Shown here in pieces: positions 36,001 to 43,608 of a stretch of 43,608 nucleotides of DNA (its first letter is position 1; each line of letters starts with the position of its first letter). The DNA is from an uncultured Mycoplasmatota bacterium (GTDB taxonomy: Bacteria; Bacillota_I; Bacilli_A; RF39; UBA660): NCBI GenBank assembly GCA_900546245.1, contig URBY01000006.1:1-43608 (forward strand), given 5' to 3'. Under the pieces are notes generated by a model. It was not told the DNA's origin, searched no databases, and saw only the letters and a list, made by a program, of their open reading frames with translations. The position numbers and the translations under genes were made by a program.

Positions 36001-39000
36001 GTTGAAAGACAAAAATCATCAAATAATAATTTAAGCGATATAAAAGTAGATAATGTAAGTTTATCTGATTTCAACAAAAATAAATTAACTTATAATATAA
36101 CAGTTCCAGGAACTACAAGTAGTGTACTTGTATCTGCTACAGTAGAAGATACAGGAAAAGCAGTAATAACAACAGATTTAAGTAATAAATTTAGTTTAGA
36201 CTTTGGAAGTAATAAAATAGAAATTGTAGTAACAGCAGAAAATGATGAACTAAAAACATATACTTTATATATAGAAAAAAGTAAAAGAATAAATGCAAAT
36301 TTAAAAGACTTAAAAGTAGATAATGAAACAATTACTGATTTTAATAAAGATAAAACAGAATATACTTTAGATGATGTACCTTTTAATAAAACTGAATTAA
36401 ATATATCTGCAATAGCGGAAGATACTTTAGCTAAAGTATCAGGTACAGGAAATATAAAACTAAAAACTGGTGATAACAAAATAATTATTACAGTAACAGC
36501 GCATGATACATCAGTAGTAAAAAATTATATTATTAATGTAAGAAGAGAAAAGAATAGTGATAATAAAGTAAAAAGTATAAATGTATCAGGAGTAACACCA
36601 ACATTAAATGCAGATGGGACATATAGTGTAACACTTCCAAATAATAAGACAACATTAACACCTAGTGATGTAGATGTTACAGTAAGTGAAGACGCTAGAA
36701 TAGAAAAAAGTCCAGCAATTAGTTTAACAACTAAAAATGATAACATATATACATTTAAAGTAACTGCTGAAAATGGAAATGAAAAAATATATACTATAAA
36801 AGTAACAAGAACAAAATCTAATGATACAAGTATAAAAAAGGTAACACTTACAATTGGAACAGATTCATCAAGATATTGTTTATTAACTGATAATAAATGT
36901 AAAATTGGTGTACCAAGTGATACAACTAAGTTCTCTTTATCTTCTGAAATAAATAGTGAAAGTGTTATTACACCTGCAAATGGTACAGAATTTACTATGT
37001 CATCAACAGAAAGAGTAAAAGATATAACTTTAACAGTAACTGCAGAAGATGGAACACAAAATGAATATACAGTTACAGTTGAAAGAGAAAAATCATCAAA
37101 TAATAATTTAAGTGATATAAAAGTAGATAATGTAAGCGTATCAGGTTTTAACAAAGACAAATTAATTTATAATTTAACAGTACCAGGTGCAACTGATAGT
37201 GTAAGTGTAAGTGCAGTTGTAGAAGATACAGGAAAAGCAACTATAACAACAGATTTAAGTAATAAATTTAATTTGAACTTTGGAAGTAATCAAATAGATA
37301 TAATTGTAACAGCAGAAAATGGATATTTAAAAACATATACTTTATTTATTGAAAGAAGTAAAAGAGTAAATGCTTATTTAAAAGACTTAAAAATTAATGA
37401 TAATACTATAACAGGATTTAATAAAAGTAAAACAATATATGATTTAGGAGAAGTTGATTATAATACAATTGCTCTAAAAGTAGAAGGAATTGCTGAAGAT
37501 GAACTTGCAACTGTATTAGGTAATGGACTTATAAATTTAAGTACTGGATCAAATACAATTACATTAACAGTAAAAGCACATGATACTAGTGTAAGTGAAA
37601 TATATAAAATTACTGTTAAAAGAAAATTAAATGATGATACAGGTATTCAGGGTATAACTCTTGCGGGAGTTCCAGCAGTTAAAGATGGATTAAATTATAA
37701 AGTTACTGTACCAAATGATGTGACAAAAGCAGATAAAACAAATTTAATAGTTACAGTAAATAATCCAAAAGTAGAGACAGATAAAAAAGCAGAATATATA
37801 TTCAATGATACAGAACTTTTAACAACAAGTGATAATGAGATAAATATATTAGTAACTGCAGAAGATGGAAGCGTAAGAGCATATACATTAATAGTAACAA
37901 GAGAAAAATCAGATGTTGCACTTTTATCAAATTTAACAGTAACTAATGGTAGTTTCTTACCAAGTTTCTCATCAAATGTATTTGAATATGAAGTAACAGT
38001 ACCTGTTGATGTAACAGAATTTAATGTAACTGCTAATAAGTTAGAACCAAATTCAAAAGTAACATCAGGGGAAGGACACTATAATATTTCAACAAGTGAA
38101 AAACAAATAGAAGTAACTGTCGTAAGTGAAGATGAAACTAAGTCAAATACATATATATTAAATATAAAGAGAACTAAATCAAGTATAAATACATTATCAG
38201 ATATAACTGTTAGTGAAGGAACATTAACACCAGAATTTAATTCAAATATAACAAGTTATACAGTAAATGTTGATGGAAATATATCATCAATAGATATATC
38301 CGCAACCCTAACAGATAGTAGAGCAACTATTATTTCAGGAACAGGTATTCATTCACTAAATGTAGGAGATAATAACATAGTTATTAGAGTAGAAAGTGAA
38401 TCAGGTTCAATACTTGATTATAATATAAATGTAATTAGAGCTAAGAAGAATATAAATGATTTATCAATGATAAAAGTTGATGGAAAAGAAATAGAAAACT
38501 TTAGTTCTGATACACTTGAATATGATTTAGGTGATGTAAATTATAGTAAGACAAAAATAAATGTAGAAGCAGTATTAAAAGATGTTGATTCTAGCGTAAA
38601 AGGTGATGGAGAAATATCTTTAAAAACAGGAGATAATGAAATTGTACTTACAGTAACAGCTCAAAATGGAGAAGAAAAAACATATAAGTTACATGTAAAT
38701 AGAATAAAAAATAATAATGCAAATCTTAGTTTATTATCAGTAATGGGTTATACATTAACACCAGATTTTGATAAAGATACTTTATATTATGAAACAACAG
38801 TTGAAGAAGAAAAAAGTATTCTTACAAAAGAAGAAGTAACTGCGGTTGCAGAAGATAAAAATGCATCTATTTCAAAACAAGATAATATAGAATTATCAAC
38901 AACAGTAGATAATATTTATAAAGTAACAGTAACTGCAGAAGATGGAAAAACTATAAAAATATATACAATAAAAGTAAATAGACCAAAATCAAGTGATACA

Positions 39001-40869
39001 ACTTTATCAAAAGTTAATTTAACAAATGCAGTGTTATCTCCATCTTTATCAAAAGATAAAAGAGAATATACACTTACAATTCCATATGGAAGTACAGAAT
39101 TTAATATAGAAGGCGTGCCAACTGTTCCTACTACAACAGTAACAGGTAATGGTACATATTCAAAAGATGATAAAGTAGTAAGACTTACAACAATTGCGGA
39201 AGATGGAAGCATGGATGTATATGTATTTAATGTTGTAAAAGCATTAAGTAATGATGCAACACTTCATGATTTAAGTGTAAGTGGATATAATTTAGATAAA
39301 ACATTTACATCAACAACACTAGATTATAGTATTGGAGATATTCCTTATGGAACAACTAAATTAAAAATAAATGCTACTCCAACAAATTCAGATTCAACTA
39401 TAAAATATTATGTAGGAACAACTTCCTTTGATAGTAATATAGTAGATATACCAACACTTCTTGGTGAAAATATAATAACAGTAGAAGTAACCGCAGCAGA
39501 TGGAATAAGTAAAAAATTATATACAATAACATACAATATAGTAAAATCAGATAATGCTTACTTAAGTAAATTAAAGCCATCATTAGGTAAAATAGATTTT
39601 AATAAAACTACATTCTTATATAATATAAATGTAGAAAATAATGTTGATCAAATAAGTTTTGATATAGAAACAGAAGATAAAAATGCAAGTATTAAAGTTC
39701 TTTCAGAAAATTTCTTTACACCTAAAACAATTACAGTTGATAACTTAAAAGAAGGTGATACAACACTTGAAATTATAGTTGTCGCACAAAATGGAAATAC
39801 AAAAACATATAGTGTAATTATTCATAGACTTAGTAAAGAATTAAGTAGTGATGCTAACCTTAGTAGTTTATCAGTAAATGGACAAACTTTAGATAAAGAA
39901 TTTAATATGAATGAAACAGAATATAGTATTGGAGAAATACCATATAGTTTAGAAAATTTAACAATAAATGCAACAACAAATATTGATACATCAACACTTA
40001 CATATTTAGTAAATGGTAATAAACAAAGTAGTAATGTTGTTGATATTCCAAAAAATAATGGTAATGGTGCAATTACAATTCAAGTAACTGCAGAAGATGG
40101 TAAAACAGTTAAAAACTATAAAATAACATATTCAAAACAAGCATCAAGTAATGCATACTTAAGTGATTTAAGAGTAAGCTCTGGAGAATTAAATTTTAAT
40201 AAAACAAAATATTCTTATATAGTAAATATAGATAGTGATGTAAATAAAGTTGATTTAACAAGTGTACTTGAAGATAATAAATCTAATATGAAAATAAATG
40301 GAATAACATATACATCACCACATACATATACAATTTCACCACTAGAAGTAGGTAATACAGAAGTTGTAATATTAGTAACAGCAGAAGATGGAACATTCTT
40401 AACATATAAAGTAACATTTGTGAAAAAAGCAAATATATCAGAAGTAATAACATCTGTTAAATATGGTCATACAATAGCCAATGGTTATATAAAAACAGTA
40501 AAAGTAAATACAACAGTACTTGAATTAAAAGATCAATTAGATAACCCTAATGAATATTTAGAAATAGTAAATAGTGATGAAACAAGTGTTATATCAGATA
40601 GTGATATAGTTGCGACAGGATATATAGTTAAGTTAATGATTAATGGAGAAGAAAAAGATAGAAAAACTATTGTAATAAAAGGTGATGTTAATGGTGATGG
40701 AGTAATAGATATCAGTGATTCAATTGGTATATTAGGTCATTATTTAAATGGTGAAAATAGTTCTAAAGCATTAACTGGAGCATATTTTGTTGCTGGTGAT
40801 ATGGTAGAAGATAGTGAAATAGATATAAGCGATGCGATAAGTGCATTACAATATTATTTGAAGAATTAG
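33085..40869 (+). CDS. Adaptor scaffoldin-like protein: N-terminal cohesin-like domain, 24 cadherin-like repeats, C-terminal dockerin
   Basis: The protein has 2594 residues. AGGAGG sits six bases before the ATG. A signal peptide ends at SVYA (residues ~1-32). Residues ~34-224 look like a cohesin: a beta-rich domain with VEPGKVIQLSIYY, IKYDSTLVEP and GVIASVYFKIKD strands. Twenty-four cadherin-like repeats follow (~224-2449); repeats 7-10 and 11-14 are a recent four-unit duplication. An X-like module then leads to a dockerin (~2532-2594). Its first loop is complete (DVNGDGVIDISD), while the second (DMVEDSEIDISD) has V at position 3 and is probably weaker. Having both cohesin-like and dockerin modules is the layout of an adaptor scaffoldin. 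The stop is TAG, 13 bp before the membrane anchor gene, so the two are co-transcribed. The dockerin is clear; the cohesin call is less sure. Confidence 0.9.
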   Translation: MRKFFYKILSLMLIFSVFISSFSLNIISVYADGEHKFLLKAYDWNTFDNDWEGSGTGDELMNNADVEPGKVIQLSIYYIPGTDPDMMMQMAIKYDSTLVEPMYDEGSLYLETDMSTTYQGGIWPAVGSSPANKKKTNWTVSANDAVSSSLITVLAEDTAKTKALTTEGVIASVYFKIKDTAKAGSVITFEYDNSRTKLTKYDDGTERPVITEGINLNVFGKMSANTLLKSLSVKKGTQEYPLNPTFVPDSETVRDYQTTVPNNITSVDISATASDTSGKVLPGGLGTKSLNVGENNFNLVVQSQDGTQEIYRLTVYRLNNDATLKSLTLTNGVNIGTFSGGTTSYTATVPYKTKSSEVTALTNDSKAVITSGTGSFNFTNYGTTTNTHNIVVNAENCDSKYASVPGNTCTSKTYTITVTRTSPSSNNNLSNLTVNNKTVTNFNKNTLEYILPNVSNETTSLLVGAVVEDTDKAQIKSGTGTVNLNIGDNTLNIVVQAENGDEKTYKLHVRRLSNDNKLKSLEVKSTPSASLSPAFTSTFFGDYNYNYTEDVSSIDVKAIVNDTDKAMVGIVDANGSETLTSSLNTASKTFTTNTSNVTIVVTAEDGSIQNYTLNLVRAKSTDANLSSLIVNPGELVPVFSKETRNYNVIVDGSVTSINVNATPLSKYARVESITGNTNLNFGNNQVEVVVKAESGNTVTYTINVERKKYDIALLDDIKVDGVSIDNFNKNTFEYTLDKVPFSKNKINVDATKTNELSTVKGLGDIELKTGDNQIVIEVTAHNGTTKNTYKLNIEREKNSDNLVKSIKVSGVTPILNDDGTYSVTLPNNKTTLTPNDVDVTISDDASIEKSSAINLSTKNDNIYTFKVTAENGAEKTYTIKVTRTKSNDTTLSKVTLTIGSDSSRYCLMENDKCKINVPSDTTKFSLTSEINSESTISPVNGTEFTMTPTERIKDITLTVTAEDDTKKEYTVTVERQKSSNNNLSDIKVDNVSLSDFNKNKLTYNITVPGTTSSVLVSATVEDTGKAVITTDLSNKFSLDFGSNKIEIVVTAENDELKTYTLYIEKSKRINANLKDLKVDNETITDFNKDKTEYTLDDVPFNKTELNISAIAEDTLAKVSGTGNIKLKTGDNKIIITVTAHDTSVVKNYIINVRREKNSDNKVKSINVSGVTPTLNADGTYSVTLPNNKTTLTPSDVDVTVSEDARIEKSPAISLTTKNDNIYTFKVTAENGNEKIYTIKVTRTKSNDTSIKKVTLTIGTDSSRYCLLTDNKCKIGVPSDTTKFSLSSEINSESVITPANGTEFTMSSTERVKDITLTVTAEDGTQNEYTVTVEREKSSNNNLSDIKVDNVSVSGFNKDKLIYNLTVPGATDSVSVSAVVEDTGKATITTDLSNKFNLNFGSNQIDIIVTAENGYLKTYTLFIERSKRVNAYLKDLKINDNTITGFNKSKTIYDLGEVDYNTIALKVEGIAEDELATVLGNGLINLSTGSNTITLTVKAHDTSVSEIYKITVKRKLNDDTGIQGITLAGVPAVKDGLNYKVTVPNDVTKADKTNLIVTVNNPKVETDKKAEYIFNDTELLTTSDNEINILVTAEDGSVRAYTLIVTREKSDVALLSNLTVTNGSFLPSFSSNVFEYEVTVPVDVTEFNVTANKLEPNSKVTSGEGHYNISTSEKQIEVTVVSEDETKSNTYILNIKRTKSSINTLSDITVSEGTLTPEFNSNITSYTVNVDGNISSIDISATLTDSRATIISGTGIHSLNVGDNNIVIRVESESGSILDYNINVIRAKKNINDLSMIKVDGKEIENFSSDTLEYDLGDVNYSKTKINVEAVLKDVDSSVKGDGEISLKTGDNEIVLTVTAQNGEEKTYKLHVNRIKNNNANLSLLSVMGYTLTPDFDKDTLYYETTVEEEKSILTKEEVTAVAEDKNASISKQDNIELSTTVDNIYKVTVTAEDGKTIKIYTIKVNRPKSSDTTLSKVNLTNAVLSPSLSKDKREYTLTIPYGSTEFNIEGVPTVPTTTVTGNGTYSKDDKVVRLTTIAEDGSMDVYVFNVVKALSNDATLHDLSVSGYNLDKTFTSTTLDYSIGDIPYGTTKLKINATPTNSDSTIKYYVGTTSFDSNIVDIPTLLGENIITVEVTAADGISKKLYTITYNIVKSDNAYLSKLKPSLGKIDFNKTTFLYNINVENNVDQISFDIETEDKNASIKVLSENFFTPKTITVDNLKEGDTTLEIIVVAQNGNTKTYSVIIHRLSKELSSDANLSSLSVNGQTLDKEFNMNETEYSIGEIPYSLENLTINATTNIDTSTLTYLVNGNKQSSNVVDIPKNNGNGAITIQVTAEDGKTVKNYKITYSKQASSNAYLSDLRVSSGELNFNKTKYSYIVNIDSDVNKVDLTSVLEDNKSNMKINGITYTSPHTYTISPLEVGNTEVVILVTAEDGTFLTYKVTFVKKANISEVITSVKYGHTIANGYIKTVKVNTTVLELKDQLDNPNEYLEIVNSDETSVISDSDIVATGYIVKLMINGEEKDRKTIVIKGDVNGDGVIDISDSIGILGHYLNGENSSKALTGAYFVAGDMVEDSEIDISDAISALQYYLKN
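33184..33756 (+). other. Cohesin-like domain of the adaptor
   Basis: A beta-sandwich region lies at the mature N terminus, with the cohesin pattern VxPGxxxxLxIxY, an IKYDSTLVEP strand, and a closing AGSVITFEYD strand. It is longer than a canonical cohesin (~190 against ~140-150 residues) because of the GGIWPAVGSSPAN-containing stretch. Confidence 0.6.
35465..37620 (+). repeat. Tandem duplication of a four-repeat block, period 1077 bp (coding)
   Basis: Cadherin-like repeats 7-10 (from ~35465) reappear as repeats 11-14 (from ~36542). An anchor point at 35482 matches 36559, an offset of 1077 bp (359 codons). Units 7/11, 8/12 and 9/13 are very similar, while 10/14 has diverged more. The period is a whole number of codons, so the frame is kept. 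Confidence 0.85.
40678..40866 (+). other. Dockerin module of the adaptor
   Basis: The first loop DVNGDGVIDISD has all the expected ligands and is followed by the helix SIGILGHYL. The second loop DMVEDSEIDISD has D, V, D, D, D at positions 1, 3, 5, 9 and 12. Positions 10 and 11 are IS in both loops, against VT/VS in the giant adhesin, which could reflect a different cohesin partner. Confidence 0.85.
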
Positions 40870-40882
40870 TAGGAGGTACATA

Positions 40883-43324
40883 ATGAAGAATAATGGAAAG
40901 ATAACAAATAAACTTATTATAATTTTAATAGTAGTAGCATCTATATTTGCAATATATATTAAAGCAAATGCTGCAAGTACAGTAGGATCTGCTAGTATTG
41001 GTTATACAGTAAATAATAATGCTAATATTGGTGATGAAATAACTGCTAAAGTAAATGTTAACAATGTTAATGTTGATTCAAGTAATATTGGTATATGTGG
41101 TGTAGGAGGAAACATATCATTTGATAGTGATTATTTAGAATTTATATCCGCAACTGGTATGAGTTCTCCATACGCTGTATCTGTAAATAAAAATAATAAT
41201 TATAAATTTGCAGGTATTGATTTTACCTTATCAAATGGATTTAGTTCAGCAACAGATATAATTACATTAAAATTTAGAACATTAAAAACTGGTTCAACAA
41301 CTTTATCTTTGGCAAATGTATTATTAAATGACTGTAATAATAATAAATTATCAGTAACACCAGTTTCAAAAACAATAACAATAGGAACTCCTGTTATTAA
41401 AGATTCTAATAATTATTTATCTGCTTTAAGTATTACAGACTATACAATTAGCCCAGCATTTAATAAAAATACAACTAGTTATAGTTTAACAGTTCCAAAT
41501 AATGTTTCAAGTATAACAGTAAATGCTACAAAAGAAAGTGCTAAAGCAACACTTGCTGGAACAGGAAATAAAAGTTTAAGTGTAGGCGCTAATAATATTT
41601 CAGTAGTAGTAACAGCAGAAAATGGAAATAAAAGAACATATACAATAACTGTAACAAGACAGTCTGCAATTCAAAAATCAAGTGATAACTCCCTAAAAGA
41701 TTTATCAGTTCCAGGTTATACATTAAGTCCAGTATTTAATAAAGATAATTTAGATTATACTTTAAAGGTACCAAATAATGCGACTAAAATAGATGTTAAA
41801 GCAATAACAAATAATGAAAAATCAAGCGTTAAAATAGTAGGTAATACAGATTTAAAGGTAGGAAACAATGTGGTAACAGTAGAAGTAACCGCAGAAGATG
41901 GAAGTAAAAAAACATATAAAATTACTGTAACAAGAGAGGAAGAAAAGAAAAATGAGCCTGTTCTTGACTCAGATGCAACATTAAGTAAATTAAATGTAGG
42001 TGGTTATACATTAAGTCCAGCATTTAATAAAAATAAGTTTTCTTATTCTATAACAGTACCAAGTAATGTTGATAACTTAACAGTACAAGCAATTGCATCA
42101 AGTAGTAAGGCTAAGGTTACAATAAGCGGTAATAGTAACCTAAAACCAGGTATGAATTATATTACAGTTACAGTAACTGCAGAAAATGGTAATAAAAATA
42201 CATATACAGTAAATGTAACCAAAAAGAAAGCAAGTACAAGTACAAGTTCTAATTCTGGTACAAAAGAAGAACAAAAAAAATCAAATGAAAATTATCTAGA
42301 AAGTTTAGTAATAGGTAATGGTGAAATAAGTCCTAAATTTGATAAAAATATGAGTAATTATGAAGTTACAGTACCATATGAAAGTAATAAACTTGATTTA
42401 ACTTATAAAGCATCAGATAAAGCTAAAGTAGAGGTAATTGGTAATAAAGATTTAAAAGTAGGAGAAACTACCCCTATAACAATTAAAGTAATCGCAGAAG
42501 ATGGAAGCGTAAGAATTTATACTTTAAATGTAAAAAGAAGTCCACTTAAAAGTAATAATGATTTATCAGATATAAAAATTGATGGTAAAAAGTTAGATGA
42601 TAATTTTGATCCAGATAATTTAAATTATAAATTAACTGTTGATGGAAATACTGATTCCCTAGATGTAGAAGCAATTACTAAAAATCCAAATGCAAAAGTA
42701 GAAATAACTGGTAATAAAGATTTAAAAGAAGGTAACAATGTTGTAATGGTTAGAGTTACAGATGAAAATGGTTTTACAAAAAGTTACCAAATAGATGTTG
42801 AAAAGAAAAGTAAGAAAATTTTAGGATTAACTTTAGGACAATTTATCGCATTATTATCACTTTTATTACTATTATTAGCGATTATAATAATGCTTATAAT
42901 ATTAATTAAAAGAAAGAATAAACAAAAAGAAGATATTCAAAAAATATCAGAAGGAACTAAAATAGAATTTAAACCTGAAATTAATATTGGTTCTAGAAAT
43001 GGTACAGATGATGATACTATTTATCCTAATGGAAATTTATATCAAGATAGTAAATTAAGTGCTGAAGTACCAAAACAATTAAGTGAACCTAAAAAAATAA
43101 TAGATGAAGATTCTATTATTGAAGCAGATTATAAAGATAAATATGATTTATATGATGATGTAGTAACAAAAGATGAATTATATGATGCTTTAGAAGAAAG
43201 TTTAGAAACAAATAATTCAGATAAATTAAAAATGCTTCTTAAACAAGAAGAAGTAAATAGACTTAAAAAAGAAATAAAAGAAAAAGAAGATAATTTATAC
43301 AAATCATCTGATGATGAATTTTAA
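40883..43324 (+). CDS. Membrane anchor scaffoldin-like protein: N-terminal cohesin-like domain, five cadherin-like repeats, transmembrane helix, long cytoplasmic tail
   Basis: The protein has 813 residues. AGGAGG at 40871-40876 lies six bases before the ATG. A signal peptide ends at KANA (residues ~1-31). Residues ~33-170 fit a cohesin: GDEITAKVNVNNV, ISFDSDYLEFISATG, and a closing TDIITLKFRTLKTGSTTLSL, with one Cys pair. Five cadherin-like repeats (~175-640) form a stalk, with a Ser/Thr/Lys linker (ASTSTSSNSGTKEEQKK) after the third. A transmembrane helix at ~648-675 (LGLTLGQFIALLSLLLLLLA) is followed by KRKNK and about 135 mainly acidic cytoplasmic residues, ending in a heptad-like QEEVNRLKKEIKEKEDN segment. 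It is the only protein of the three with an obvious membrane anchor, so it probably holds the fibre on the cell. The tail is unusual for an anchor and could contact cytoplasmic proteins. Confidence 0.9.
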   Translation: MKNNGKITNKLIIILIVVASIFAIYIKANAASTVGSASIGYTVNNNANIGDEITAKVNVNNVNVDSSNIGICGVGGNISFDSDYLEFISATGMSSPYAVSVNKNNNYKFAGIDFTLSNGFSSATDIITLKFRTLKTGSTTLSLANVLLNDCNNNKLSVTPVSKTITIGTPVIKDSNNYLSALSITDYTISPAFNKNTTSYSLTVPNNVSSITVNATKESAKATLAGTGNKSLSVGANNISVVVTAENGNKRTYTITVTRQSAIQKSSDNSLKDLSVPGYTLSPVFNKDNLDYTLKVPNNATKIDVKAITNNEKSSVKIVGNTDLKVGNNVVTVEVTAEDGSKKTYKITVTREEEKKNEPVLDSDATLSKLNVGGYTLSPAFNKNKFSYSITVPSNVDNLTVQAIASSSKAKVTISGNSNLKPGMNYITVTVTAENGNKNTYTVNVTKKKASTSTSSNSGTKEEQKKSNENYLESLVIGNGEISPKFDKNMSNYEVTVPYESNKLDLTYKASDKAKVEVIGNKDLKVGETTPITIKVIAEDGSVRIYTLNVKRSPLKSNNDLSDIKIDGKKLDDNFDPDNLNYKLTVDGNTDSLDVEAITKNPNAKVEITGNKDLKEGNNVVMVRVTDENGFTKSYQIDVEKKSKKILGLTLGQFIALLSLLLLLLAIIIMLIILIKRKNKQKEDIQKISEGTKIEFKPEINIGSRNGTDDDTIYPNGNLYQDSKLSAEVPKQLSEPKKIIDEDSIIEADYKDKYDLYDDVVTKDELYDALEESLETNNSDKLKMLLKQEEVNRLKKEIKEKEDNLYKSSDDEF
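40979..41395 (+). other. Cohesin-like domain of the membrane anchor
   Basis: This ~140-residue beta domain is of normal cohesin length and at the membrane-distal end. The layout of a GDxIxxKVNV strand, an ISFDSDYLEF strand and a late IITLKFRTLKTG strand matches the cohesin fold pattern. Cys at GICGVGG and NDCNNN may bridge. Confidence 0.7.
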
Positions 43325-43333
43325 AAGTATATA

Positions 43334-43360
43334 GAGGACTAAAAATAGTCTTCTTTTATT
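43334..43360 (+). terminator. Rho-independent terminator of the adaptor-anchor operon
   Basis: GAGGACTA (43334-43341) pairs with TAGTCTTC (43346-43353) with one G-T wobble and a four-A loop. A TTTTATT tail follows. Confidence 0.75.
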
Positions 43361-43441
43361 ATATTAAAAGAATAGTATTGTTAGTTTTTTTACTAATATT
43401 TACATGAAATATAAAAATATTAATAATTTTTAGAAAAACAC

Positions 43442-43471
43442 TTGCCAATAGATAATAATGGGGTGTATACT
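43442..43471 (+). promoter_or_regulatory. Predicted promoter at the edge of the tandem repeat
   Basis: TTGCCA (43442-43447), an 18-bp spacer, then TATACT (43466-43471). A start of transcription about seven bases further on would fall at the first base of the 15-bp repeat array. Confidence 0.5.
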
Positions 43472-43478
43472 TAAATAT

Positions 43479-43608
43479 AGAATAAGGCTAGTCAGAATAA
43501 GGCTAGTCAGAATAAGGCTAGTCAGAATAAGGCTAGTCAGAATAAGGCTAGTCAGAATAAGGCTAGTCAGAATAAGGCTAGTCAGAATAAGGCTAGTCAG
43601 AATAAGGC
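43479..43608. repeat. 15-bp tandem repeat array, runs off the window
   Basis: The unit AGAATAAGGCTAGTC is repeated exactly from 43479: eight full copies and ten bases of a ninth, with no differences. It has no spacers, so it is not CRISPR. The contig appears to end inside it, so the true copy number is unknown. Confidence 0.95.

Noticed and set aside
35400..37160. Long minus-strand reading frames (225 and 211 codons) opposite the adaptor gene
   Set aside because: They are the antisense of Thr/Val/Ser-rich cadherin-like repeats, appear twice because of the duplication, lack ribosome sites and resemble no protein family.
15129..43324. Classical cellulosome cluster
   Set aside because: Cohesin-like and dockerin modules are present, but no glycoside hydrolase, esterase or recognised cellulose-binding module is seen in these proteins.
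43479..43608. CRISPR array at the window end
   Set aside because: The repeats are 15 bp and directly adjacent, with no spacers and no cas genes in view.

Overview
The window is very AT-rich and reads like low-GC Gram-positive DNA. It has strong AGGAGG-type ribosome binding sites, A/T-rich promoters with TATAAT-like -10 boxes, U-tract hairpin terminators, signal peptides ending in VYA/ANA, and no LPS-type genes. The large reading frames contain no in-frame TGA, Trp is always TGG, and every stop is TAA or TAG, so the standard bacterial code fits better than the Mycoplasma code. My inference, at low certainty, is an uncultured gut-type Firmicute (Bacilli/RF39-like). The window starts inside a gene and ends inside a tandem repeat, as a whole assembly contig might.

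Layout. (1) 2-11164: 3' part of a giant surface protein with beta-helix-like modules, a glycine-rich domain, a LamG-like domain and a C-terminal membrane segment, closed by a terminator. (2) 11247-14266: three smaller genes: a membrane-anchored WG-repeat-like protein, a small single-pass membrane protein and a COG2426/Sm_multidrug_ex-type transporter. (3) 14336-15038: a decayed collagen-like (G-X-Y) gene with one in-frame stop and two frameshifts. (4) 15129-32696: a 5855-residue secreted protein with five ALK/LTK-type glycine-rich domains, about 41 consecutive cadherin-like beta-sandwich repeats (plus several between the glycine-rich domains), a Big_2-like domain and a C-terminal dockerin. (5) 32697-33084: a gap with hairpins, a palindrome, a possible 30-codon ORF and a strong promoter. 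(6) 33085-43324: two genes 13 bp apart. The first has an N-terminal cohesin-like domain, 24 cadherin-like repeats and a C-terminal dockerin. The second has an N-terminal cohesin-like domain, five cadherin-like repeats, a transmembrane helix and a long cytoplasmic tail. (7) 43479-43608: a 15-bp tandem repeat running off the end, with a promoter-like sequence ending just before it.

The main proposal is that the last three large genes form a non-covalent, stepwise cohesin-dockerin surface fibre. The chain would be a membrane anchor (cohesin only), an adaptor (cohesin plus dockerin) and a terminal giant adhesin (dockerin only). It has the logic of a cellulosome scaffold, but I see no catalytic domains; cadherin-like stalks and glycine-rich heads replace the enzymes. 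The domain layout is read directly from the sequence. The pairing between particular modules is inference.
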